Notes: a model not told the origin generated them from the letters alone. 64,000 bases of DNA from Oscillospiraceae bacterium (GCA_017428565.1 JAFRQP010000020.1:18516-82515); one strand, 5' to 3'. Counted from the first letter of the stretch, positions 8,310-17,710 are shown. Numbers and translations: made by a program.

Positions 8310-9064
8310 GCGCGCAGGGGATGCGCCAGCGCCCCTCGGGACGGCACGACGTCTTCATCTTTGACTTGTATGGAACCCTTGTGGATATCCATACGGACGA
8401 AAACCAGCCATCGCTTTGGCGGCGCATGGCTGGTTTTACTGCGCGCGCCGGTGCGCGCTATGAGGCGAAGGAGCTGCACGCGGCCTGGCTGCGTCTGGCC
8501 GCGGCGGAGGAGGCGCGCCTGGCCGCGCGGGACCGGGGGATCCCGGTTGCCTGTCCGGAGATCGACCTCAAGCGGGTCTTCGCCGCGCTGTACGCCGAAA
8601 AGGGCGCGGCGGCAGGGGATGCTTTGATTGCCGAGGCGGCCTGGTTCTTCCGCAGGGCCTCCACTACCCACCTGCGGCTCTATGCCGGGGCGCGGGAGCT
8701 GCTGGACGGGCTGCGGCGGCAGGGGCGGCGGGTCTTTCTGCTCTCCAACGCCCAGAGCCTCTTCACCCGGCCGGAGCTGGAGCTTCTCGGGCTCGCGGAC
8801 GCCTTCGACGGCGTCTATCTCTCCTCCGAGGCGGGCTGCAAGAAGCCGGATCCCCGCTTTTTCCGCCTGCTGCTGGAGCGGGAGAGGCTGGCCGCGGCGG
8901 ACTGTCTCATGATCGGCAACGACCCCCGCTGCGACGGGGCGGGCGCACGGGCCGCGGGCATGGAGACCTGGATCATCCGCTCCGCCCTCTCGCCCCGGGA
9001 CGCCGAGGGCTGCGACCAAGAGGGCATGGATCTGAAAAAGCTGCGGCGATGGCTGAGCAAGTGA
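8306..9064 (+). CDS. HAD superfamily hydrolase
   Basis: The 252-residue protein has the HAD motifs: I DLYGTLVD (catalytic aspartates, about residues 20-27), II LLSNAQ, III KKPDPRFF (Lys), and IV IGNDPRCDGAGA. The insert between motifs I and II is helical, as in subfamily I phosphatases acting on small phosphorylated metabolites. The GTG at 8306 overlaps the stop of the AbrB gene and has GAGAGG upstream; ATG 8321 is an alternative start. The substrate is unknown. The 3' end runs into an AGTGAAAAG iteration. Confidence 0.88.
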   Translation: MSAQGMRQRPSGRHDVFIFDLYGTLVDIHTDENQPSLWRRMAGFTARAGARYEAKELHAAWLRLAAAEEARLAARDRGIPVACPEIDLKRVFAALYAEKGAAAGDALIAEAAWFFRRASTTHLRLYAGARELLDGLRRQGRRVFLLSNAQSLFTRPELELLGLADAFDGVYLSSEAGCKKPDPRFFRLLLERERLAAADCLMIGNDPRCDGAGARAAGMETWIIRSALSPRDAEGCDQEGMDLKKLRRWLSK

Positions 9065-9235
9065 AAAGTGAAAAGTGAAAAGATATGGTATCGCCTGCGG
9101 CGATGATGGAAAAAATCATCTCGGAAGGCGAACCCATGCTTTTTTGTTCAATTGCTGCCGGTTGCGGATCATGCCGCGTTCTTCACGCGGAAAGTTCAAT
9201 CCGTCCGCGAAGCGGACAGCGCATCTCTTCACGCT

Positions 9236-9955
9236 TTACTCTTCCCGGTGGTAGATCCGCTTGACCTCTGCGCTCTCGCTTCCCTCCGCGTCGGTCAGCG
9301 TCAGCGCGGGCTCGATCACAAGCCCCGGTTTCCCGCCCCGGCGGGCCTCCACCAGCACCAGATTCGGCGCGCTCTCCGGCCGGGGGCAGACCAAACGCAG
9401 GCGCTTGGGCTCCAGCCCCGCCGCGCTGAGGGCGCAGAAGAGCTCCGACAGCCGCTCCGGCCGGTGCACCAGGCAGAAGCGCCCGCCGGTGCGCAGCAGC
9501 CAGGCCGCCGCCGCGCACAGTTCGGACAGGCTGCAGTCCCTCTCGCCCCGGGCCGCCGCCCGGGCCGGATCCGGGGACAGGGCCCCGCTCCCCGGGGGAA
9601 AATAGGGCGGGTTCGACACCGCCAGGTCGAAGCTCCCGGCGCGAAACAGGCTCCGGTGCTCTCGAATATCCCCGGCCAGCATCTCGCCCCGGCCCGTGAG
9701 ACCGTTGCGGGCCAGATTCTCCCGGGCCAGGGCCGCCGCGTCCTCCCGCAGCTCCAGACCCGCCATATGGAGCCCCGGCTCCCGCCACAGGAGTAGCAGG
9801 CTCAAGATCCCCGAGGCGCAGCCCAGGTCGATCCCGCGTTTTGCCCCCGCGGGGCGCACGAAATCCGCCAGCAGCACGCTGTCGGTGCCCAGCGGCGCGC
9901 CCGCCTCCGGACAAAAGACCGGCCCGCCGGGCCAGAGCGCGCTTTGCTTTTCCAT
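9236..9955 (-). CDS. tRNA1(Val) N6-adenine methyltransferase-like protein
   Basis: Class I SAM-dependent methyltransferase of 239 residues. Motif I is IDLGCASGILSLLL (about residues 43-56), and the catalytic NPPY motif (SNPPYFPPGSG, about residues 112-122) marks an N6-adenine or similar base methyltransferase. The best family match is TrmN6/YabB, which in Gram-positives often sits near abrB and modifies tRNA position 37. ATG 9955 has GGGAGGG about 6 bases upstream. It lies just past the ferredoxin terminator with no obvious promoter, so readthrough may drive it. Confidence 0.85.
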   Translation of the reverse strand: MEKQSALWPGGPVFCPEAGAPLGTDSVLLADFVRPAGAKRGIDLGCASGILSLLLLWREPGLHMAGLELREDAAALARENLARNGLTGRGEMLAGDIREHRSLFRAGSFDLAVSNPPYFPPGSGALSPDPARAAARGERDCSLSELCAAAAWLLRTGGRFCLVHRPERLSELFCALSAAGLEPKRLRLVCPRPESAPNLVLVEARRGGKPGLVIEPALTLTDAEGSESAEVKRIYHREE

Positions 9956-9974
9956 CCGAATCCCTCCCATACGC

Positions 9975-10006
9975 AAAAAGAGCTGAGCTTGCGCTCAGCT
10001 CTTTTT
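9975..10006 (-). terminator. Rho-independent terminator after the ferredoxin gene
   Basis: AAAAAGAGCTGAGC / GCTCAGCTCTTTTT around a TTGC loop, with A-run and T-run on both sides. It is just past the ferredoxin stop and just upstream of the methyltransferase start. Confidence 0.88.
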
Positions 10007-10019
10007 GTATGTTGGCAGC

Positions 10020-10190
10020 TTAGGCCAGCTCGATCGCCTCAGCAGGGCACTGGGCGGCGCAGGCACCGCACTCCAGGCACTTGTCGGGATCGATTTCGTA
10101 GTGCAGATCGCCCATGTCAATGGCCTCAGCGGGGCACTGAGCAGCGCAGGAGCCGCAGGACAGGCACTCGTCGGTAATCACGTACGGCAT
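10020..10190 (-). CDS. 2[4Fe-4S] ferredoxin, clostridial type
   Basis: The 56 residues carry two CxxCxxCxxxCP motifs (CLSCGSCAAQCP and CLECGACAAQCP), the classic low-potential clostridial ferredoxin that carries electrons in anaerobic metabolism. ATG 10190 is preceded by GGAGGG. The gene is monocistronic, with a promoter upstream and a strong terminator downstream. Confidence 0.97.
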   Translation of the reverse strand: MPYVITDECLSCGSCAAQCPAEAIDMGDLHYEIDPDKCLECGACAAQCPAEAIELA

Positions 10191-10244
10191 GGAATTCCCT
10201 CCATTTTTGTATGAATTTGGCCCTTTTCGGCCATTTCTGCGATC

Positions 10245-10272
10245 ATTGTAGCACATCTTTTGCAAAAATCAA
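10245..10272 (-). promoter_or_regulatory. Sigma-A promoter of the ferredoxin gene
   Basis: On the minus strand TTGATT, 16 bases, TACAAT, about 55 bases before the start codon. Confidence 0.7.
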
Positions 10273-10303
10273 TAGCATCTTTTTGCGAAACTGTTAAAAG
10301 CCT

Positions 10304-10324
10304 GGAAATTTGGAGATAATTTCC
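10304..10324. promoter_or_regulatory. Palindrome in the ferredoxin-clpC intergenic region
   Basis: Perfect 7-bp inverted repeat GGAAATT / AATTTCC with a 7-base spacer between divergent genes; a candidate operator. It is not a CtsR direct repeat. Confidence 0.35.
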
Positions 10325-10470
10325 CCGCGCGGAAACAGCGCCCGCGCCCTTTCCCGGGCCGGCGCAATTTTTCCGCGCCCGCGGCTTTCGCCCTGTTCGG
10401 CGGGCGAAGGGCGAGATAATGAACAGACGGACGCGGGGGCCAGCCCGCGTTTTTCCAAAGGAGGCGTCAC

Positions 10471-12741
10471 ATGAAGAGCAACGAGAAATTTTCCCAGCGG
10501 GCGGAGACCGCCATCGAGAGGGCCCGGCTCTCCGCCCGGGAGCTGGGCCACAGCAGCGTGGGCACGGAGCACCTGCTGCTGGGCATTCTGGGCGAGAGCG
10601 AAAGTCTTGGCGCCCGGATCCTGCTGCGCCGGGGGCTGACGCCGGAGGCCCTGCGCCGGGCGGTGCTGGACATGGACGGCGCCGGCGCCCCGGGGGGACC
10701 GGTGCTGGGGCTCAGCGGCAGCGCCCGCCGGGCGGTGGAGACCGCGGCGGCGGAGGCGGAAAACCTGCGCCAGGGCTTCATCGGCACGGAGCATCTGCTG
10801 CTGGGCGTGCTGCGCCTGCCGGACTGCGGCGGGGCCCGGGCGCTGCGGGCCCTGGGCGCGGATCTGAACGAGCTCTATACCGATGTGGCCGCCATCTTCG
10901 GCCACCCGGTCCCGGGCGGCCGGCCCCAGACCGGCAGCCTCCGCAGCGGCCGCCGGGCGGAGACCCGGATCCTGGACCAGTACAGCCGGGATCTGACCGC
11001 CCTGGCCGCCGCGGGCGGGCTGGACCCGGTGGTCAGCCGGGGGGAGGAGATCCGCCGGGCGGAGCAGATCCTCTCCCGCCGGCAGAAGAACAACCCGGTG
11101 CTGGTGGGGGAGCCCGGCGTGGGCAAGACTGCCGTGGCGGAGGGCCTGGCCCTGCGCCTGGCCCGGGGGGACGCGCCGGAGACGCTGGCCCGCAAGCGCA
11201 TCGTCTCCCTGGACATCCCGGCGCTGCTGGCCGGCACCAAGTACCGGGGAGATTTCGAGGAGCGGGTCAAGGCCGTGCTGAAGGACGTGAAGCGGGCCGG
11301 GGACGTGATCCTCTTCATCGACGAGCTGCACACCGTCATCGGGGCGGGCAGCGCCGAGGGGGCCATCGACGCGGCCAACATCCTCAAGCCCGCCCTGGGC
11401 CGGGGAGAGCTGCAGATCATTGGCGCAACCACCCCGGAGGAATACCGCCGCCACATCGAGAAGGACGCCGCCCTGGAGCGGCGCTTTCAGCCCGTGACCG
11501 TGGCCGAGCCGGGGAAGGAGCAGACCCTGCGCATGCTGCGGGCCCTGCGCCCCGCCCTGGAAAAGCACCACGGCGTGCGCATCGCGGAGGAGGCGCTGGA
11601 GGCGGCCTGGGCCCTCTCTGTCCGCTACATCCACGAGCGCTTTCTGCCCGACAAGGCCATCGACCTCATCGACGAGGCGGCGGCGGGCCTGCGTCTGAGC
11701 GCCGAAGCCCCCTGCCCGCCCCTGGGCGCGGCCCAGGTGGCCGGGGTGGTGTCCCAGTGGACGGGGATCCCCGTGGCGGGCCTGACCGAGGACGAGAGCG
11801 CGGCCCTGCGGGACCTGGAGAGCCAGCTGAAAAAGCGGATCATCGGCCAGGACGAGGCGGTGTCCGCCGTGGCCCGGGCCATCCGCCGCAGCCGGGTGGG
11901 CCTGCGGGACCCCCGCCGCCCGGTGGGGAGCTTCCTCTTCCTGGGGCCCACGGGGGTGGGCAAGACCGAGCTCTGCCGCGCCCTGGCCGCCGCGGTGTTC
12001 CGGGACGAGGGGGCCATGGTGCGCATCGACATGTCCGAATACATGGAAAAGCACGCCGTCAGCCGGCTGATCGGCTCGCCCCCGGGCTATGTGGGCTACG
12101 GGGACGGGGGCCAGCTCACCGAGAAGGTGCGGCGCAAGCCCTGGTCGGTGGTGCTCTTCGACGAGATCGAGAAGGCCCACGAGGACGTGTGGAGCCTGCT
12201 GCTGCAGATCCTGGACGACGGGCATCTCACCGATTCCGCCGGGCGGAAGGTGGATTTTCGCAACACCGTGGTGGTCATGACCTCCAACGTGGGGGCCAAG
12301 GCCATCACCGGCGGCTGCAGCCCCCTGGGCTTCGGCACGGGCGAGGCGGGCGGCGAGGAGGAGATGCGCCGCCGGGTGCTGGAGGAGCTGCGCGCCACCT
12401 TCCGGCCGGAATTCCTCAACCGGGTGGACGAGACCATCGTCTTTCACCGCCTGGGGAGCGGGGAGCTGCTGCAGATCACCCGGAACCTGGTGGAGGAGCT
12501 GCGGGAGCGCTTTCTGGGCCTGGGGCTCCGGCTGGAGACCCCGGAGGAGACCCTGCGTTTTCTGGCCCGGCGGGGCAGCGACGGGAGATTCGGCGCCCGC
12601 CCCCTGCGCCGGGCGCTGCAGAGCAGTCTGGAGGATCGGGCGGCGGAGCTGCTGCTCTCCGGCAAGGCCCGGGCGGGGGATTGCATCACCGCCCTGGTGC
12701 GGGACGGGGAGATCGAACTGGAAGTGAAAAGAGAAGAGTGA
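10471..12741 (+). CDS. clpC: ClpC-type AAA+ unfoldase without the middle domain
   Basis: The 756-residue protein has two N-terminal Clp repeats (about 1-145; [13 protein letters not shown] and [12 protein letters not shown]). AAA module 1 has Walker A GEPGVGKT (about 213) and Walker B LFIDE. AAA module 2 has GPTGVGKT (about 492) and Walker [10 protein letters not shown]. It would feed unfolded proteins to ClpP. ClpC of Bacillus has about 810 residues and a coiled-coil M domain between the modules. Here DEAAAGLRL passes through a short linker (about 406-420) directly into [10 protein letters not shown], so the M domain that binds MecA/McsB is missing. ATG 10471 has AAAGGAGG upstream. No CtsR box was seen. 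Confidence 0.93.
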   Translation: MKSNEKFSQRAETAIERARLSARELGHSSVGTEHLLLGILGESESLGARILLRRGLTPEALRRAVLDMDGAGAPGGPVLGLSGSARRAVETAAAEAENLRQGFIGTEHLLLGVLRLPDCGGARALRALGADLNELYTDVAAIFGHPVPGGRPQTGSLRSGRRAETRILDQYSRDLTALAAAGGLDPVVSRGEEIRRAEQILSRRQKNNPVLVGEPGVGKTAVAEGLALRLARGDAPETLARKRIVSLDIPALLAGTKYRGDFEERVKAVLKDVKRAGDVILFIDELHTVIGAGSAEGAIDAANILKPALGRGELQIIGATTPEEYRRHIEKDAALERRFQPVTVAEPGKEQTLRMLRALRPALEKHHGVRIAEEALEAAWALSVRYIHERFLPDKAIDLIDEAAAGLRLSAEAPCPPLGAAQVAGVVSQWTGIPVAGLTEDESAALRDLESQLKKRIIGQDEAVSAVARAIRRSRVGLRDPRRPVGSFLFLGPTGVGKTELCRALAAAVFRDEGAMVRIDMSEYMEKHAVSRLIGSPPGYVGYGDGGQLTEKVRRKPWSVVLFDEIEKAHEDVWSLLLQILDDGHLTDSAGRKVDFRNTVVVMTSNVGAKAITGGCSPLGFGTGEAGGEEEMRRRVLEELRATFRPEFLNRVDETIVFHRLGSGELLQITRNLVEELRERFLGLGLRLETPEETLRFLARRGSDGRFGARPLRRALQSSLEDRAAELLLSGKARAGDCITALVRDGEIELEVKREE

Positions 12742-12929
12742 AGAGTGAGGAGTGAAAAGGGAATCCGCAGGGGCGACCTTTGGTCGCCCGCAAAGCCTTC
12801 CCCGCACACGGGGAAGGTGGCCCGAAGGGCCGGATGAGGTCCCCTCAAGCGCCGTGACGGAGAGCGTTTGGGACGAGGGCTCGGGCTGCCGAGGGCGGCA
12901 GCCCCTACGGCGGAGACCGCCGTTTCCCT

Positions 12930-13076
12930 GTAGAGGCCCGGCCATGGGCTCCCCGGCGGCCCGTTCATCTGTTCCGCGCCCCTATGTCATCCTGAGCGCA
13001 GCGAAGGATCTCGTCCCCGGCGCAAGGTGGGAACCGGTGAGATTCTTCGTCGCTGCGCTCCTCAGAATGACAGCCC
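12930..13076. repeat. Interspersed intergenic repeat, copy 2
   Basis: Direct repeat of the element at 4274-4470, with the same succession of blocks. This is the shorter, uninterrupted copy ending in CTCCTCAGAATGACAGC. Confidence 0.8.
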
Positions 13077-13150
13077 CCGGGCCTGAACCTTCGTCTCTCA
13101 TCCATCATCTCTCGTTTCCCCGGGAAGAATCAAAGGGAGGGCCCGCTTTT

Positions 13151-13213
13151 CACCTTGCGGTGCCCGAAAAACGCTGCGCACGTTCGTTTGCTTGCGTTTT
13201 TCGACCGCTGCGG
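13151..13213. repeat. Interspersed repeat with hairpin potential, copy 1
   Basis: About 60 bases (starting CACCTTGCGGTGCCCGAAAA) recur almost unchanged in inverted orientation at 61194-61255. They contain self-complementary words (CTTGCGTTTTTCG / CGAAAAACGCTGCG). Confidence 0.85.
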
Positions 13214-13353
13214 GAAAAACCGTGCTTGCTTCATCCGCCATCGGCGGCGCAAGCACGGTTTTCCTTCTCTTTGTCGCTTTCATTCGCTTCCTTTCTTTCG
13301 GACAAAAGAAAGGAACATCGTTTTCACGCGTCGCGCGCTCTGCCTCTCCGCGC

Positions 13354-15465
13354 TCACGCGCCGCAGAAGTCCAGGGCGCGGCTGCGGACGGCCAGGGCCA
13401 GAAGCTGCTGCACCAGGGCCGGATCCTCCGGGAACTGCAGGCTCAGCAGCGCCTCCTCGGCTTTGAGCCAGCGGCCAAAGCTCTGCCGGGCTTCGGCGAG
13501 CAGAGGCCGGGCCTCCTCGTCCGCGGAGAGCCAGCAGGCGTCCGTCTCGGCGTTCAGGGCGGCAAGCCACAGGGTCTTCAGCTCCCGCCGGCCTTCCTCG
13601 TCCTCCGCCGCGAGTCCGAGGCCCCGGTGCTCCTCGCAGAGCGTCTCCCGGGTCAGCAGCTCCGTGACGCTGTCCCGGCTCTGCCGCTGACAGGCGGCGG
13701 GGCTCTCGGCGGCGTCCAGGCTCTCGGCCTCGCTGAGTACAGCCGCCCAGGCCTCTGCGTCGGCCTGGCGGGCAAAGCACAGCAGGCTCAGCTTGTGCAT
13801 GGCCAGCTCCGCGGCCTTCTCCGCGCCCAGTTCCTCGCCGCCCAGGCCGGCCCAGAGCGCCCGATAGGCCTCCAGCTGCTCCCGGAAGGCGTCCCGCTCC
13901 GTCTCGATGGCGGGGCGCAGACTCTCCTCCGCTTCGGCGAGCCATGCCGCATACTCCGCGTCCAGAGCCTCCTGCCAGAGAGCCAGGGCCTCCTCCGGCG
14001 TCTTGCCCTTCGCATCCCTTGCCAGGGCCGCGTGTTCATCGCAGCGATTCAGCGTCCATTCCGCCGTCCCCTCGCCGAGGCCGGTGAGGGCGGGCGCGCA
14101 GAAGGGACGCGGCTCCCGCTCCGGCACGGGCGCGGGCTCCTCCGGCGGCTCCAGCAGGGGCACCACGATCTCCACGGTGATGGGGTAATCGGAGAAATCG
14201 TCATACATATAACTGATTGAAAACCACGTGTCGGAAGGGTACACGTCGAGCCAGCTCGCGTCTTCTATACTCACGATCTGATCCTCCGGCGTGTCGGAGT
14301 ACACGGTCCCGCCGCCCGGCCGGTATCTGCGCATGAACCAGAGCGTCAGATCCCGCCGGACCTCGCCCGCCTCCACGTCGGCCTCCGTCACATAGATCGA
14401 GACCTCCGCTTCCCCGGGCTTCCCGGGCGCGACCCAGCTCAGATCTCCGTCAAGGAACGTCGTCCATCCGGCGAAAAAGGAAAAGCCGTCTTTATCATAT
14501 CCGATGCTGTCGAGATTTTTGTAGGTGAAGGTCTCGGTTCCCGTGCTGGTCGCCGTGAGCCCGACCTTCACATGCCCGCCCTCCGGGATCTGGCCAGCGG
14601 AGCAGTCCTCCGCCTCCACCACCAGAGATGGGTCAAAGATGGGGAAGCGGTAAATCAGCGGCTCCGCCTCCAGCTCCGCGCCATCCTCCGTCTTGGCGCG
14701 GCCGATGACCATGATCTCCAGGAAGCCGTCCTTCGCGTTTTCCAGATCCTCCTCGCTGAAGATATACGGTTCTATACTATAGAAAACACGGTCCGGCCCT
14801 GTTTGAGTAGAGGGATAAAGCTTGTAGTGCTTATTGCCATCAAGCGCGTCGCCGGGATCGAAGGGGACGTAGGCTCCCGCGTTCTTGTTCCAGCGGTACA
14901 GCTCACATTCCACATCGTAGACCGTGACGTCTCCGGTGTTGATCAGGTTCCACCGGAGCCATACTTTGCAGCCCGGCCGAAAGCGCATGGAATTGATAAA
15001 CGTCACATATCTGTATTCCAGCTCGATCTTCGCTTTGCCCTCCGCTTCCCCGCCGGCGGGAGAAACGGCGCCGTCCGGGATCTCCGGTTCCTCGGGCTCC
15101 TCAGGCTCCTCGGGGGGCTCCCAGCCGTAGTCGTCCTCTGTCTCCTCCTGGGGCAGCGCCCGGAACATCAGCGCGTCGCAGCGCTTGCAGCGAAAGCGCA
15201 GCGCCAGGCCGCCGGGATTGTGGGGGTCGTCCACGATCTTCCCCTCGTCCCAGTCGTGGCCCAGGGCGGGGAGGATCTCGGTTCTCTTCTCCCCGCAGCT
15301 GCAGGTGTAGGTGACGGAGCCCTCCTTCGTGCAGGTGGGCTCGGTGCGGCTCCGCTCCTGCCAATCGTGGGTGTGTCCGTCCTCGGCCAGGGCCGCCGCC
15401 GGCAGCAGCGCCGCGGCGAAGACCAGCGCCAGAGCAAGGCACAGCAGTCTTCTCGTGGTTTTCAT
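13354..15465 (-). CDS. Secreted protein with Cys/His-rich N-terminus and two LprI-like C-terminal repeats
   Basis: The 703-residue protein starts with a signal peptide (residues 1-27, cleavage near ALAED). Next comes a Cys/His segment at about 30-110 (HTHDW, PTC, YTCSCG, LGHDW, RCKRC) of the kind seen in clostridial surface proteins. After an EPPEEPEEPEEPE linker a beta-rich region spans about 145-450. Two related helical repeats follow (about 480-590 and 620-700), each with a pattern like LWQEALDAEYAAWLAEAEESLRP, similar to LprI/DUF1311 domains. It is probably exported and wall- or envelope-associated. I cannot name its function. ATG 15465 has AAGGAGG upstream. Confidence 0.8.
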   Translation of the reverse strand: MKTTRRLLCLALALVFAAALLPAAALAEDGHTHDWQERSRTEPTCTKEGSVTYTCSCGEKRTEILPALGHDWDEGKIVDDPHNPGGLALRFRCKRCDALMFRALPQEETEDDYGWEPPEEPEEPEEPEIPDGAVSPAGGEAEGKAKIELEYRYVTFINSMRFRPGCKVWLRWNLINTGDVTVYDVECELYRWNKNAGAYVPFDPGDALDGNKHYKLYPSTQTGPDRVFYSIEPYIFSEEDLENAKDGFLEIMVIGRAKTEDGAELEAEPLIYRFPIFDPSLVVEAEDCSAGQIPEGGHVKVGLTATSTGTETFTYKNLDSIGYDKDGFSFFAGWTTFLDGDLSWVAPGKPGEAEVSIYVTEADVEAGEVRRDLTLWFMRRYRPGGGTVYSDTPEDQIVSIEDASWLDVYPSDTWFSISYMYDDFSDYPITVEIVVPLLEPPEEPAPVPEREPRPFCAPALTGLGEGTAEWTLNRCDEHAALARDAKGKTPEEALALWQEALDAEYAAWLAEAEESLRPAIETERDAFREQLEAYRALWAGLGGEELGAEKAAELAMHKLSLLCFARQADAEAWAAVLSEAESLDAAESPAACQRQSRDSVTELLTRETLCEEHRGLGLAAEDEEGRRELKTLWLAALNAETDACWLSADEEARPLLAEARQSFGRWLKAEEALLSLQFPEDPALVQQLLALAVRSRALDFCGA

Positions 15466-15631
15466 GGGCAGATCCTCCTTCCAAAAGCAAGCCGTTCCTT
15501 CTCCGCCCCGGGCTCTCCCGCGGGCGGGCTTTTTCTTTCATTGTATCAGCAATGCCGCCGCCGCGCAAGCCCCGCCGCCCCTTTTCCGCCCCGATCCGGA
15601 CAGGGATGGGGGGAAAACGGAAAACTGTCCC

Positions 15632-15660
15632 TTGACAGTACGCCGCGAAAAGGCTAAAAT
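15632..15660 (+). promoter_or_regulatory. Sigma-A promoter upstream of rny
   Basis: TTGACA, 17 bases, TAAAAT. It lies 367 bases before the rny start codon, so the transcript would have a long leader. Confidence 0.85.
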
Positions 15661-15666
15661 AAATCG

Positions 15667-15865
15667 GATTAATATTAAGGGAGTCTGGGGAGGCTCCTAT
15701 TGATATTCCGTTTCATGTCCGACGGATGCGCTTGATGGTCCGTCTTGCTTTAGATTTGAAAAGGGAGGGCAGGGGCCGCCAGCTTCGCGCCTTTCCCAGA
15801 GAATGAAAAAGCTTCGGGTAAGAGCTCATGACCTCTTACCGCCTGTGAGCGCGGCTTTTTGTCGT
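15667..15865 (+). ncRNA. Candidate structured leader or small RNA, unassigned
   Basis: Downstream of a consensus promoter, a 10-bp long-range stem can form between TCTGGGGAGG (about 15680) and CCTTTCCCAGA (about 15791). It encloses a GACGGA / TCCGTC hairpin. Outside it lies an 8-bp hairpin (GGTAAGAG / CTCTTACC), and GCGGCTTTTTG then follows as a possible terminator near 15850-15860. I tested it by eye against T-box, TPP, FMN, cobalamin, c-di-GMP and 6S patterns and saw no match. It could be a regulatory leader of rny or an independent small RNA. Confidence 0.4.
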
Positions 15866-16026
15866 TTTTTCCTGCCGGGCGCGGGCCCGGCCGCAGCAAA
15901 CAGAACAAAAAACCCTTTCTCGCGGCCTGCGCACAGGCGCTTTTCCCGGCAAACCCGGCAAGGGTTCATGATCTCTTTCCCACACCACCGCAAAATTCTG
16001 AAAGAATGGAGGTGTGTTTCCCAACA

Positions 16027-17571
16027 ATGTCTTTATGGTATTTATGGCTTCTGATCGGCCTTTTGGTCGGCGCGGGCGGCGCGGCTGCCTTCTTCATCCT
16101 GCGGGAGAAGAACGCGGAGCGCAACATCGCCAATGCCGAGGAAGAGGCGCGTCAGATCCTGAATGACGCAATCAAGAGCGCCGAGAGCAAGAAGAGAGAA
16201 GCTCTCGTAGAGGCAAAGGAAGAAATACACAAACGCCGCTCCGAATATGAGCGGGAAGAAAAGCAGCGCAGAGCCGAGGTGCAGAAGCAGGAGCGCCGCC
16301 TTCAGCAGAAGGAGGAGACCCTGGACCGCAAGACCGACGCCCTGGAGAAGAAGAGCGACACCCTGTCCAACAAGATCGCCGCTGTGGAAGCCCAGCAGGC
16401 CGAAGTGGCGCTGATCAAGAAGAGCCAGCTGGAAATGCTGGAGAAGATCTCCGGCTTCACCGTGGAGGAGGCCAAGGCCTACATCATCGCCAACGTGAAG
16501 GACGATGTGACCCACGAGATGGCCCTCAAGATCAAGGAAATCGAAGCCCAGTTCAAGGAAGAGGCGGACGAGCGCGCCAGAGAGATCGTGGCTACCGCGA
16601 TCCAGCGCTGCGCCGCCGACCACACCAGCGAGATCACCGTCTCCGTCGTCCCCCTCCCCAACGACGAGATGAAGGGCCGCATCATCGGCCGCGAGGGCCG
16701 TAACATCCGCAGCATCGAAACGCTGACGGGCTGCGACCTGATCATCGACGACACCCCCGAGGCCATCACCGTTTCCAGCTTCGATCCGGTCCGCCGGGAG
16801 GTTGCCCGTCTGGCGCTGGAGAAGCTGATCCAGGACGGCCGCATCCACCCCGCCCGCATCGAGGAGATGGTCGCCAAGGCCCAGCGCGAGGTCAACGCCA
16901 CCATCAAGGCCGAGGGCGAGCGCGCCGTGTTCGAGACCAATATCCACGGCCTGAACCCGGAGATCATCAAGCTCCTGGGCCGCATGCGCTATCGCACCAG
17001 CTACGGCCAGAACGTGCTGAACCACTCCATCGAGGTGTCCCACATCGCCGGTCTCATGGCCGCCGAGCTGGGCGTGGACGTGGCCACCGCCAAGCGCGCG
17101 GGCCTGCTGCACGACATCGGCAAGGCCATCGACCACGAGGTGGAGGGCAGCCACGTCACCATCGGCGTGGATCTGGCCCGCAAGTACAAGGAGTCCGACG
17201 CGGTCATCCACGCCATCGAGGCCCACCACGGCGACGTGGAGGCCCGCACCGTGGTGGCCTGCCTGGTCCAGGCGGCGGACGCCATCTCCGCCTCCCGCCC
17301 CGGCGCCCGGCGCGAGAATATCGAGAACTATGTCAAGCGCCTGGAAAAGCTGGAGGAGGTCTCCAAGAGCTTCCCCGGCATCGCCAGCTCCTATGCCATC
17401 CAGGCCGGACGCGAGATCCGCATCATGGTCAAGCCCGAGGAGGTCAGCGAGGACCAGATGGTGCTCCTGGCCCGGGACATCGCCAAGAAGATCGAGGAGG
17501 AGCTCACCTACCCCGGTCAGATCAAGGTTCACGTCCTGCGGGAGACCAAGGCCGTCGATTACGCCAAGTAA
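16027..17571 (+). CDS. rny: Ribonuclease Y
   Basis: The 514 residues have the complete RNase Y layout. An N-terminal membrane anchor (about 3-24) is followed by a long charged coiled coil (about 30-190). A KH RNA-binding domain has [12 protein letters not shown] at about 217. An HD phosphohydrolase domain has [10 protein letters not shown] (about 332) and [10 protein letters not shown] (about 360). It initiates mRNA decay at the membrane. ATG 16027 follows GGAGGTG with a rather long spacing of about 12 bases. It has its own promoter, a long leader and a terminator. Confidence 0.97.
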   Translation: MSLWYLWLLIGLLVGAGGAAAFFILREKNAERNIANAEEEARQILNDAIKSAESKKREALVEAKEEIHKRRSEYEREEKQRRAEVQKQERRLQQKEETLDRKTDALEKKSDTLSNKIAAVEAQQAEVALIKKSQLEMLEKISGFTVEEAKAYIIANVKDDVTHEMALKIKEIEAQFKEEADERAREIVATAIQRCAADHTSEITVSVVPLPNDEMKGRIIGREGRNIRSIETLTGCDLIIDDTPEAITVSSFDPVRREVARLALEKLIQDGRIHPARIEEMVAKAQREVNATIKAEGERAVFETNIHGLNPEIIKLLGRMRYRTSYGQNVLNHSIEVSHIAGLMAAELGVDVATAKRAGLLHDIGKAIDHEVEGSHVTIGVDLARKYKESDAVIHAIEAHHGDVEARTVVACLVQAADAISASRPGARRENIENYVKRLEKLEEVSKSFPGIASSYAIQAGREIRIMVKPEEVSEDQMVLLARDIAKKIEEELTYPGQIKVHVLRETKAVDYAK

Positions 17572-17587
17572 ACATCCAAAAGGAACA

Positions 17588-17625
17588 GGGATCCCTGAAA
17601 CTTTCAGGGGTCCCTTATACTTTTA
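17588..17625 (+). terminator. Rho-independent terminator of rny
   Basis: GGGATCCCTGAAA / TTTCAGGGGTCCC hairpin followed by TTATACTTTT, 16 bases past the stop. Confidence 0.85.
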
Positions 17626-17681
17626 TGCCAAATTTCACTCCAACTGCCCCCGGCGGCTTTGGGGGGCTTGCCTAAAAAAGG

Positions 17682-17710
17682 TTGCAATTGTGGATTGCAG
17701 GCGATATAAT
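17682..17710 (+). promoter_or_regulatory. Sigma-A promoter of the first membrane hydrolase gene
   Basis: TTGCAA, 17 bases, TATAAT, about 50 bases before the start codon. Confidence 0.85.

Larger units (their letters stand above)
12742..13353. other. Gene-free spacer made of intergenic repeats
   Basis: There is no credible gene. It contains AGTGAAGAG iterations at the clpC end, a GGGGCGACCTTTGGTCGCCCGC hairpin word shared with 4618-4641, a GCTGCCGAGGGCGGCAGCCCC hairpin shared with 4569-4592, and the repeats listed at 12930 and 13151. Confidence 0.8.
15466..16026 (+). other. Long gene-free leader region upstream of RNase Y
   Basis: No gene is seen. It holds a strong promoter (15632-15660) and about 360 bases of potential 5' leader with several hairpins (see the leader RNA entry). 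The rny ribosome binding site (GGAGGTG) lies near 16008. Confidence 0.75.

Noticed and set aside
10294-12945. An open frame of more than 880 codons antisense to clpC
   Set aside because: It mirrors the codon phase of clpC in very GC-rich DNA, has Gly/Pro/Gln/His-rich low-complexity translation, no ribosome binding site and no domain. The same applies to long antisense frames over the MATE gene, RNase Y, both hydrolases and the transketolase genes.
15667-15865. Known riboswitch, T-box or 6S RNA upstream of rny
   Set aside because: None of the hallmark words (for example GGTGG-ACCGCG of T-boxes, CTGAGA of TPP, or the c-di-GMP core) is present, and the 6S bubble could not be built; it was kept as an unassigned leader.
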